A stretch of 9,958 bases of DNA from Eubacteriales bacterium (GTDB taxonomy: Bacteria; Bacillota; Clostridia; Lachnospirales; Lachnospiraceae): the NCBI GenBank assembly GCA_030536565.1, contig JAUNPT010000081.1:1-9958 (forward strand), given 5' to 3'. The notes beneath the pieces were generated by a model, which was given only the letters and a program-made list of their open reading frames with translations, was not told the origin of the DNA and did no database searches. The translations under genes and the position numbers were made by a program. Shown here one piece after another: positions 1-6,397 of this stretch (within the stretch, counting starts at the first letter, position 1; every line of letters begins with the position of its first letter).

Positions 1-17
1 CATAATTAATTACTTTA

Positions 18-1496
18 CTATTGTGTAATCAAATTAAATACTTGTTTTAATGCCGGATAAATGGTCTTAAAATGCTGATATTTTTTCTCATATCTTTCAG
101 CAATTGCCACATCAGGTTCAATAGTTTCCTTAATCTGTACTATATTCTCTGCCGCCTGACATACATCTGCATATTCACCAGCTGCAACCATAGCCAGCAT
201 TGCGCCCCCCATCGATGGACCTTCTTCTGATTTTAACACATTTACCTTAATATTCAAGACATTTGCCATAATTTTACACCATAATGGACTTTTTGCTCCA
301 CCACCGCATATTTTGGTTTCCGTTATATTGATACCAAGACTTTTTGCAATCTCAAAGGAATCACGTATTGCAAATGCAACTCCCTCTAATACTGCCTGTG
401 TCATATCTGCTCTGTCTGTATCCATAGTCATTCCTGTAAATGTTGCTCTTGCAGCAGGATTATTATGAGGAGAACGCTCTCCCATAAGATATGGAAGATA
501 AAACACATGATTATTTCCCAGTCTGTCTTCTGTTATTTTAAGCTGTTCCTTAGCATATTCCTTAGTATTTATAATCTCATCCATCCACCACTTATTACAG
601 GAAGCAGCACTTAACATACAGCCCATAAGATGATAATGACCATCTGCATGGGCAAATGAATGGAGTGCATTATTTTTATCAACTCCAAACTCATTGCTGG
701 ATATAAATATTGTCCCGCTTGTTCCCAGCGAAATGTTGCACATTCCATCTCCTACAGTTCCAGTCCCCACTGCCGCTGCTGCATTATCTCCAGCTCCGGC
801 TGCGACAATTACATTTTCAGGAATACCAAGCTCTCTTGCAATTTCTGCCTTGACTGTTCCGATTCTTTCATAGCTTTCATATATATGAGCCATCATATCT
901 TTTCTTATTCCACATATATCAAGCATTTCCTCTGACCAGCAGCGGTTCTTGACATCAAATGTAAGCATTCCAGAGGCATCTGATACATCTGTAGCAAATA
1001 CACCTGTAAGCCTGTATGCAAGATAATCCTTTGGAAGCATAATCTTACTAATCTTCTTAAAATTATCAGGTTCATTTTCACGCAGCCAAAGTATCTTAGG
1101 TGCTGTAAAACCTGCAAACGCAATATTAGCAGTATATTCTGTGAGTTTATCCTTTCCTATCACATTATTAAGGTAATCGCACTCTTTCGTGGTACGTCCA
1201 TCGTTCCAAAGAATTGCTGGACGGATTACCTCATCATTCTCATCTAATACAACAAGTCCATGCATCTGTCCGCCAAAACTGATTCCTGCAACACTTTCCT
1301 TATTCTGGCCATCAAGCAGCTTTCTAAGCCCTTCCATCGTTTTTTCATACCAGTCATATGGATTCTGCTCAGACCAGCCCGGATTCGGAAAGCTTAATGG
1401 ATATTCCTCTGTAACTGAATTAATAATTTTACCCTTTTCATTCATTAATATCAGCTTTACTGATGAAGTTCCCAAATCAATTCCAATATAATTCAT
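18..1496 (-). CDS. xylB: Xylulokinase (FGGY carbohydrate kinase)
   Basis: Cytoplasmic ATP-dependent sugar kinase, expected to phosphorylate D-xylulose to D-xylulose 5-phosphate. The 492 residues match the usual XylB length (about 480-500). Visible motifs are the N-terminal phosphate-binding DLGTSS (7-12), the substrate-contact MHG (78-80), the GAGDNAA segment (234-240) whose Asp237 corresponds to the catalytic base, SLGTSG (256-261), LMGERSPHN (337-345) and the adenosine-site GGGAKSP (398-404). The MH pair and the catalytic Asp sit almost exactly where they do in E. coli XylB, which favours xylulokinase over ribulokinase or glycerol kinase. The ATG at 1496 has AAGGA nine bases upstream. It is the last gene of a unit with the isomerase (18-bp gap) and DUF4867 genes, and its product feeds the phosphoketolase encoded upstream. 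The family call is firm. Exact sugar specificity is inferred, because FGGY kinases vary. Confidence 0.93.
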   Translation of the reverse strand: MNYIGIDLGTSSVKLILMNEKGKIINSVTEEYPLSFPNPGWSEQNPYDWYEKTMEGLRKLLDGQNKESVAGISFGGQMHGLVVLDENDEVIRPAILWNDGRTTKECDYLNNVIGKDKLTEYTANIAFAGFTAPKILWLRENEPDNFKKISKIMLPKDYLAYRLTGVFATDVSDASGMLTFDVKNRCWSEEMLDICGIRKDMMAHIYESYERIGTVKAEIARELGIPENVIVAAGAGDNAAAAVGTGTVGDGMCNISLGTSGTIFISSNEFGVDKNNALHSFAHADGHYHLMGCMLSAASCNKWWMDEIINTKEYAKEQLKITEDRLGNNHVFYLPYLMGERSPHNNPAARATFTGMTMDTDRADMTQAVLEGVAFAIRDSFEIAKSLGINITETKICGGGAKSPLWCKIMANVLNIKVNVLKSEEGPSMGGAMLAMVAAGEYADVCQAAENIVQIKETIEPDVAIAERYEKKYQHFKTIYPALKQVFNLITQ

Positions 1497-1514
1497 CTTA
1501 ATCTATCCTTTCCC

Positions 1515-2999
1515 TTAGGCAAATGGATTCTCTGTCTTATAAAGCATATTCTTTGGCTGATTGAACCCAATATCCTCAACACCCAGATACTTAAATACCT
1601 CCACAAGCTCCTTGCCAAAGTGTCCAAATGCAACAGCACCATGATGTGGATAATTCTTTTCAATAAGCACATGTCTGTAGAAGCGTCCCATCTGAGGAAT
1701 TGCAAATACACCAATTGCGCCAAACGAACGTGTTGCAACTGGAAGCACCTCGCCCTGTGCCACATAAGCCCTAAGCTTTGCATCTGCTGTGCTCTGAAGT
1801 CTGAAGAATGTAATATCTCCCGGAATAATATCCCCCTCCAATGTACCATTAGTAACTTCTATAGGAAGTGAACGTGCCATAATCATCTGATATTTCATCT
1901 CACAGAATGAAAGTTTGCTTGAAGCTGTATTGCCGCAGTGGAATCCCATAAATGTATCCTTAATCGTATAATCATACTTTCCAGCAATATCTGCATTGTA
2001 AATATCTGAAGGAACTGTATTATTGATATCAAGCAGTGTAACGGTATCATTACTTACTACTGTACCTATAAATTCACTTAAAGCCCCATATATGTCAACC
2101 TCACATGAAACTGGAATACCCATCTTTGTAAGTCTTGAATTGACATAACAAGGAACAAAGCCAAACTGTGTCTGGAATGCAGGCCAGCACTTTCCAGCAA
2201 TTGCAACGAACTTTCTTGAACCCTTGTGAGCTTCAATCCAGTCAAGAAGCGTAATTTCATACTGTGCAAGCTTGCTTAATATCTCTGGTTTTTTATTTCC
2301 TGTACCAAGCTCCTGCTCCATACTCTTTACGACCAGTGGAATCCTCTCGTCTCCTGCATGCTTATTAAAGCTTTCAAACAAATCAAGCTCAGAATTTTCT
2401 TCAATCTCTACGCCTAAATTATAAAGCTGTGCAATTGGTGCATTGCAGGCAAGGAAATTAGTTGGTCTTGGGCCAAAGCTTATAATCTTTAAATTTTCCA
2501 GCGCATATACAGCCTTGGCAATTGGTAAAAATTCATGAATCATCTCCGCACATTCATCTGCTGTACCTACTGGATATTCTGGAATATATGCCTTAACATT
2601 ACGAAGCTTTAAGTTATAGCTTGCATTGAGCATTCCACAGTATGCGTCACCACGCCCCTGAATAAGTCCGCCATTCTCTGATGTCTCCTCGGCTGCTGCA
2701 ACAAACATCTTAGGCCCGTCAAAGTACTTTGCAAGCATAGTTTCAGCAATTTCAGGGCCAAAGTTACCAAGATAGACACATAATGCATTGCAGCCTGCCT
2801 TCTTAATATCCTCAAGTGCCTGCAGCATATGTATTTCACTTTCAACAATGCATATCGGACATTCGTAAATGTCTTTGTCACCATATTTATCTGTGTAAGC
2901 CTTCACTAAATTCTGCCTTCTCGTTACTGAAAGCGTTTCTGGGAAACAGTCTCTGCTCACTGCTACAATACCGATTTTCATTTCTGGAATGTTGTTCAT
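1515..2999 (-). CDS. L-fucose/L-arabinose isomerase-family protein (sugar isomerase)
   Basis: A 494-residue cytoplasmic aldose-ketose isomerase of the L-fucose isomerase-related group (COG2407-like), shorter than E. coli FucI (591 aa). Seen in sequence: an N-terminal Rossmann-like start (KIGIVAVSRD, 8-17), the ISFGPRPTNF segment (173-182), GFVPCYVNSRLTKMG (280-294) leading to CEVD (299-302), HCGN (354-357), LEGD (387-390) and HHGAVAFGHFG near the C-terminus (452-462). By family knowledge, the Glu and Asp of CEVD and the His of HCGN are likely Mn2+ ligands/catalytic residues. The substrate is not readable from sequence. Co-transcription with xylulokinase, and xfp next door, suggests a pentose (D-arabinose, L-arabinose or xylose) rather than fucose, since no fuculose kinase or aldolase is present. 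The ATG at 2999 is chosen over the internal Met7 because AAGGAGAAA (3005-3013) ends five bases before it. Gap to DUF4867 is 25 bp. Confidence 0.85.
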   Translation of the reverse strand: MNNIPEMKIGIVAVSRDCFPETLSVTRRQNLVKAYTDKYGDKDIYECPICIVESEIHMLQALEDIKKAGCNALCVYLGNFGPEIAETMLAKYFDGPKMFVAAAEETSENGGLIQGRGDAYCGMLNASYNLKLRNVKAYIPEYPVGTADECAEMIHEFLPIAKAVYALENLKIISFGPRPTNFLACNAPIAQLYNLGVEIEENSELDLFESFNKHAGDERIPLVVKSMEQELGTGNKKPEILSKLAQYEITLLDWIEAHKGSRKFVAIAGKCWPAFQTQFGFVPCYVNSRLTKMGIPVSCEVDIYGALSEFIGTVVSNDTVTLLDINNTVPSDIYNADIAGKYDYTIKDTFMGFHCGNTASSKLSFCEMKYQMIMARSLPIEVTNGTLEGDIIPGDITFFRLQSTADAKLRAYVAQGEVLPVATRSFGAIGVFAIPQMGRFYRHVLIEKNYPHHGAVAFGHFGKELVEVFKYLGVEDIGFNQPKNMLYKTENPFA

Positions 3000-3024
3000 A
3001 ATAATTTCTCCTTGTATAATTTTT

Positions 3025-3636
3025 TTATATTCTTATATTCTCGCCCTTAAGTCCTTCAAATGCACCTGCAATATGTGCATCCTTATGGGCTATAAGCCAT
3101 TTATTGGCTGCTGCAAGCAGCTTATCTTCTCCGCTCTGTGACACAGGTTCAACTGCATAATTTGTTCCTCTTGGGAGTACAACCACACATCTGAAGCCCT
3201 GCCCGTCAACACCACATGGTGCATAATGGAGAGTCGTTGCATACACTTCTATAACTGTACCTGCCGGCACAAAAAATGCCTTAACCTTTGAGGTATCATA
3301 CGTGTAATCTTCTTCAATATCCTGTAATCTTCCAAGGAGCAGAATCAAATCTGTCACAGCCACATTTATCTCGGAGTCACGATGATACTCAAGTCCATTA
3401 AGAAGCTGATTATGTCCATTACAGTAACCTATCTGTACCGGCATATTTCCATATACCTTTTTTGACATCACATCATAAATCCCAAGTGCCTCCAATGCCT
3501 TATCCGATGGAACATAAACCACGTCTGATGGCAGTGGTGTCCCATTCATTGTCTGAATCAGCTCATTTAATTCAATCCCCTCAATAACTCTGCCATACTG
3601 CCTAAATTCTGCATCATTTACATTTCCTATTTTCAC
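3025..3636 (-). CDS. DUF4867 family protein, cupin-like
   Basis: Protein of about 203 residues that I recognise as DUF4867-like; its biochemical function is unknown. The start is placed at GTG 3636: a textbook AGGAGG (3644-3649) lies seven bases upstream and the protein then begins (M)KIGNVNDAEF. The open frame continues up to an ATG at 3699, but those extra 21 codons overlap the promoter/leader hairpins and have no ribosome site. Visible features resemble a bicupin metal site: H75 (NGHNQ), E83 and H85 (GLEYHRD), a PAGT turn (124-127) and H137 (TTLHYAPC). There is no signal peptide or membrane segment, so it should be cytosolic. It is the first gene of the unit with the isomerase and xylulokinase, so a role in the same sugar pathway (lactone, mutarotation or sugar-phosphate handling) is plausible but purely inferred. 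Confidence 0.8.
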   Translation of the reverse strand: MKIGNVNDAEFRQYGRVIEGIELNELIQTMNGTPLPSDVVYVPSDKALEALGIYDVMSKKVYGNMPVQIGYCNGHNQLLNGLEYHRDSEINVAVTDLILLLGRLQDIEEDYTYDTSKVKAFFVPAGTVIEVYATTLHYAPCGVDGQGFRCVVVLPRGTNYAVEPVSQSGEDKLLAAANKWLIAHKDAHIAGAFEGLKGENIRI

Positions 3637-3640
3637 AACA

Positions 3641-3650
3641 GCCCCTCCTA
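3641..3650 (-). promoter_or_regulatory. Ribosome binding site fixing the GTG start of the DUF4867 gene
   Basis: On the minus strand this reads TAGGAGGGGC, with AGGAGG at 3644-3649 and seven bases before GTG at 3634-3636. It is the strongest Shine-Dalgarno in the window. It shows that translation begins at GTG rather than at the upstream ATG (3699), which has no comparable site. Confidence 0.85.
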
Positions 3651-3654
3651 TAAA

Positions 3655-3729
3655 AAAGCATAGATGATAATTTAATACTTTTGCAAAACTCGTTGCCAAA
3701 AGTTATTTTTATAATACCATCTATGCTTT
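3655..3729 (-). terminator. 12-bp inverted repeat with U-tract around the promoter; possible xfp terminator or attenuator
   Basis: Perfect 12-bp arms at 3718-3729 and 3655-3666 (minus strand AAAGCATAGATG and CATCTATGCTTT) are separated by 51 bases that include the -10 element and the 27-base dyad. The 3' arm runs into six Ts (3652-3657), so a transcript arriving from xfp could fold into an intrinsic-terminator-like structure. The stem is only one-third GC and the loop is long, so efficiency is uncertain. Transcripts from the internal promoter lack the 5' arm and would not form it. Paired operator sites are an alternative reading. Confidence 0.4.
3677..3703 (-). promoter_or_regulatory. Imperfect palindrome at the predicted start site (operator or leader hairpin)
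   Basis: A 27-base dyad. Arms ACTTTTG and CAAAAGT extend inward through CAA/TTG after one bulged G, giving ten base pairs around a CGAGTT loop. It begins seven bases downstream of the -10 element, where a repressor would block transcription, and would also form a hairpin at the 5' end of the mRNA. TTTTG(G)CAA also occurs in both halves in direct orientation. It does not match operators I know for XylR, AraR or CcpA. The cognate regulator is not in the window. Confidence 0.55.
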
Positions 3730-3739
3730 AATTTTTCAA
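3711..3739 (-). promoter_or_regulatory. Sigma-A-type promoter for the DUF4867-isomerase-xylB unit
   Basis: Minus strand TTGAAA (3734-3739), a 17-bp spacer and TATTAT (3711-3716), close to the housekeeping consensus. The start point should fall near 3704, giving a leader of about 68 nt before the GTG. It lies in the 142-bp gap after xfp, so the three sugar genes can be expressed independently of the phosphoketolase. An inverted-repeat arm lies in the spacer and a dyad sits at the expected start point. Phased A-tracts lie upstream. Confidence 0.7.
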
Positions 3740-3750
3740 GATTTTATATT

Positions 3751-3776
3751 AAATTTCACATTTTTTCACATTTTTT
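3751..3776 (-). repeat. Phased A-tracts / 10-bp tandem repeat upstream of the promoter
   Basis: On the plus strand CACATTTTTT is repeated exactly in tandem (3757-3766 and 3767-3776), next to AAATTT (3751-3756). On the minus strand this places three A-tracts at an exact 10-bp period, about 47-72 bp before the predicted start site. A-tracts in helical phase are known to bend DNA, and AT-rich DNA here can act as an UP element. The tract begins just after the xfp stop codon. Confidence 0.5.
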
Positions 3777-3778
3777 GA

Positions 3779-6160
3779 TTAATTCGTATGCCACTTCCAT
3801 TCACGAACCTCTGGCAAGTCCATTCCGTACTCACTAATATACTGCTTATGGGCAACAAGCGTGTCTCTCATCTTCTGAAGAAGGTATGCACCCTTGTTTC
3901 CTAACTGTGGCAATGCGTTGATTGCTGCCTCAGTTAAGTGATAACGGTCAATTTCATTCTGTACTCTCATATCAAATGGCGTTGTGATTGTTCCTTCCTC
4001 CTGATATCCAAATACATGAAGATTTCTGTTATGTCTAAGGTAAGTAAGCTCATGTATCAATGTTGGATAACCATGGAATGAGAAAATAATTGGCTTATCC
4101 TTTGTAAACAATGCATCATAATCTGTATCTGACAGACCATGTGGGTGCTGTGTATTTGACTGAAGCTTAAATAAATCCACAACATTTATAAATCTAATCT
4201 TTAATTCCGGCATGTTATCACGAAGGATTGTAACCGCTGCAAGTGCTTCCATTGTAGGTGTCTCACCACAGCCTACCATTACTACATCAGGTTCTTCTCC
4301 CTGGTCGTTGCTTGCCCACTCCCAGATGCCTACACCCTGTGTACAATGCTTTACTGCCTGTTCCATTGTAAGCCATTGTGGTCTAGGATGCTTTGATGTA
4401 ACAAGAACATTTACATAGTCCCTGCTTCTGATACAGTGGTCAAAGCATGATAATAAGCAGTTAGTATCTGGTGGAAGATACATTCTTACTACATCTGCCT
4501 TCTTATTAGCAATATGATCTAAGAAGCCTGGATCTTGATGCGTAAAGCCATTGTGATCCTGCTGCCATACATTTGATGAAAGAATAAGGTTGAGTGATGC
4601 AATCGACTGTCTCCATGGAAGCTGTGAACATACCTTTAACCACTTAGCATGCTGGGCAGCCATTGAATCCACAATTCTTATAAAGGCTTCATAGCTTGCA
4701 AAGAAGCCATGACGTCCTGTAAGCAGATATCCCTCAAGCCAGCCCTCACACATATGCTCAGAAAGCATTGAGTCCATTACACGTCCGTCCTTTGCCAAAA
4801 ACTCATCGTTATCTAACATTTCATTATTCCAGTCTCTGCTTGTTTCCTCAAAAACCTTGCCAAGCCTGTTAGACATTGTTTCATCTGGTCCAAATATACG
4901 GAAATTCTTAGTCTCCTCATTAAGCTTGAATATATCTCGGATAAAGCCTCCAAGCTCTATCATATCCTGGCCTTCCTTAGCTCCTGGTGCTTCTACCTTA
5001 ACTGCATAATCCTTGAAATCAGGAAGCCTTAAATCCCTAAGAAGCTTTCCACCATTAGCATGTGGATTAGCACTGATTCTTGCATCTCCATCCGGTGTAA
5101 GTGCTTTAAGTTCAGGAATAAGTTTTCCATTATTATCAAATAACTCCTCTGGTCTGTAGCTCTTAAGCCACTTCTCCAGAAGCTCCATATGATTTGGCTG
5201 GTCCATCATAATTGGTACCTGATGTGCTCTGAAGGTTCCTTCAATCTCTTTGCCATCAACAACCTTAGGTCCAGTCCAGCCCTTTGGTGTACGTAAAACT
5301 ATCATTGGCCAGAATGGTCTTTGTGTACTGCCATTCTCCCTTGCATCTTTTTGAATTTTCTTAATTTCTTCGACAACTGCGTCAACTGTCTCAGCCATCT
5401 TCTTGTGCATTGTCATTGGGTCATCTCCCTCGACAAAATAAGGTTTCCAGCCACAGCCATGGAAGAAGCTTTCTATTTCGTCATGGGAAATACGGGAAAA
5501 TATTGTAGGATTACTTATCTTATATCCATTAAGATGGAGAATTGGGAGGACTGCTCCATCTGTCACCGGATTTAAGAATTTGTTAGAATGCCATGCTGTG
5601 GCTAATGGACCTGTTTCTGCCTCACCGTCCCCTACAATACATGTTGTAATCAAATCTGGGTTATCAAATACTGAACCAAATGCATGTGCAATTGAATATC
5701 CAAGCTCGCCACCCTCATTAATTGAGCCTGGTGTTTCTGGTGCTACATGACTTGAAATTCCTCCTGGGAATGAAAACTGCTTGCAAAGTTTTTTTAATCC
5801 GTCCATATCCTGGCTTATATTAGGATAAACCTCGCTGTATGTACCTTCAAGATAAGAATTTGACACAAAAAAGTTTCCGCCATGTCCAGGGCCTGAAATA
5901 AGAATCATGTCAAGATCGTATTTCTTAATTGCCCTGTTCATATGACAATAAACGAAATTCTGTCCCGGAACTGTTCCCCAGTGACCTACAATCTTTTTCT
6001 TAATCTGAGATTCCTCCAATGGTTCCCTAAGAAGCGGATTATCTAAAAGATATAACTGTGCGGCTGATAAATAGTTGGCAGCTCTCCAGTAAGCATCCAT
6101 CTTCTCAAGATACTCATTAGTTAACGGCTGTTTTTCAATACAAGTTGTTTCTGCGCTCAT
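3779..6160 (-). CDS. xfp: Xylulose 5-phosphate/fructose 6-phosphate phosphoketolase
   Basis: Thiamine-diphosphate enzyme that uses phosphate to cleave xylulose 5-phosphate to acetyl-phosphate and glyceraldehyde 3-phosphate, and often fructose 6-phosphate to acetyl-phosphate and erythrose 4-phosphate. The 793 residues fit the family (about 790-830). Domain order is the N-terminal ThDP-binding region with GHWGT (59-63), GPGHGG (90-95), SSHVAPETPGS (136-146), the phosphoketolase signature EGGELGY (149-155) and GDGEAETGP (177-185) with Asn211 for Mg-ThDP; then the central pyrimidine-binding region with EGWLEGYLLTGRHG (472-485) and QQDHNGFTHQDPG (533-545); then a transketolase-like C-terminal domain. 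All key segments are intact. ATG 6160 is preceded by AGAGGAAG at good spacing. It has its own promoter, and sits just upstream of the isomerase/xylulokinase unit whose product it would consume. Dual substrate use is inferred from the family. Confidence 0.96.
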   Translation of the reverse strand: MSAETTCIEKQPLTNEYLEKMDAYWRAANYLSAAQLYLLDNPLLREPLEESQIKKKIVGHWGTVPGQNFVYCHMNRAIKKYDLDMILISGPGHGGNFFVSNSYLEGTYSEVYPNISQDMDGLKKLCKQFSFPGGISSHVAPETPGSINEGGELGYSIAHAFGSVFDNPDLITTCIVGDGEAETGPLATAWHSNKFLNPVTDGAVLPILHLNGYKISNPTIFSRISHDEIESFFHGCGWKPYFVEGDDPMTMHKKMAETVDAVVEEIKKIQKDARENGSTQRPFWPMIVLRTPKGWTGPKVVDGKEIEGTFRAHQVPIMMDQPNHMELLEKWLKSYRPEELFDNNGKLIPELKALTPDGDARISANPHANGGKLLRDLRLPDFKDYAVKVEAPGAKEGQDMIELGGFIRDIFKLNEETKNFRIFGPDETMSNRLGKVFEETSRDWNNEMLDNDEFLAKDGRVMDSMLSEHMCEGWLEGYLLTGRHGFFASYEAFIRIVDSMAAQHAKWLKVCSQLPWRQSIASLNLILSSNVWQQDHNGFTHQDPGFLDHIANKKADVVRMYLPPDTNCLLSCFDHCIRSRDYVNVLVTSKHPRPQWLTMEQAVKHCTQGVGIWEWASNDQGEEPDVVMVGCGETPTMEALAAVTILRDNMPELKIRFINVVDLFKLQSNTQHPHGLSDTDYDALFTKDKPIIFSFHGYPTLIHELTYLRHNRNLHVFGYQEEGTITTPFDMRVQNEIDRYHLTEAAINALPQLGNKGAYLLQKMRDTLVAHKQYISEYGMDLPEVREWKWHTN

Positions 6161-6193
6161 ATTCTTCCTCTTTTCTTTAAAATAGCTTAATTA

Positions 6194-6229
6194 AAATGCT
6201 TTTATAAATATATTTTATAAAAGTCATTT
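6194..6229 (-). promoter_or_regulatory. Long AT-rich leader hairpin/palindrome before xfp
   Basis: Arms CTTTTATAAA (6199-6208) and TTTATAAAAG (6214-6223) are perfectly complementary around five bases. After a single bulged base (6224) the pairing continues with AAATG/CATTT, for fifteen base pairs in total. It lies between the predicted xfp promoter and the ribosome site, so it could be an operator or a 5'-leader stem. It is not followed by a convincing U-tract in the reading direction, so I do not call it a terminator. Confidence 0.5.
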
Positions 6230-6231
6230 AC

Positions 6232-6259
6232 AGAATAACACAGATTGAGGAAAAGTCAA
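6232..6259 (-). promoter_or_regulatory. Predicted promoter of xfp
   Basis: Minus strand TTGACT (6254-6259), 16-bp spacer, TATTCT (6232-6237). The -35 is close to consensus and the -10 is weaker. The start would be near 6225, at the edge of the leader palindrome. The upstream gene ends in an intrinsic terminator, so xfp needs its own promoter. AT-rich DNA gives other -10-like matches nearby, so the exact element is uncertain. Confidence 0.5.
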
Positions 6260-6337
6260 TATATTCTTTCAGTAAATTTTATAAATCTTTTTTATATTTT
6301 ATATGCATCATGCGATATGAAATTTCCTATAAACAAG

Positions 6338-6375
6338 AAAAAATCATGCCAGCTAATTTACTCCGGCATGATTTT
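6338..6375 (-). terminator. Intrinsic terminator of the metal-efflux gene
   Basis: Perfect 11-bp stem (6365-6375 with 6340-6350, minus strand AAAATCATGCC and GGCATGATTTT) with a 14-base loop, followed by a run of six Ts that starts within the stem. It begins 22 bases past the stop codon of the efflux gene. The A-rich opposite side could give some activity in the other direction, but no plus-strand gene needs it. Confidence 0.85.
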
Positions 6376-6397
6376 ACTCATATTTATAAATTTATTT

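Noticed and set aside
660..935. Plus-strand open frame rich in Cys and Ser
   Set aside because: Antisense shadow of the xylB coding sequence; no start signals and no family resemblance.
1493..1849. Minus-strand 118-codon open frame inside the isomerase gene
   Set aside because: Out-of-frame shadow of the isomerase, which has clear family motifs in the other frame through the same bases.
3637..3699. N-terminal extension of the DUF4867 protein from ATG 3699
   Set aside because: The extra codons fall in the leader dyad, no ribosome site precedes the ATG, and a strong AGGAGG directs the GTG at 3636.
3677..3703. CcpA cre site at the sugar promoter
   Set aside because: A central CG flanked by A and T-rich halves is present, but the spacing and outer TG/CA positions do not fit the cre consensus.
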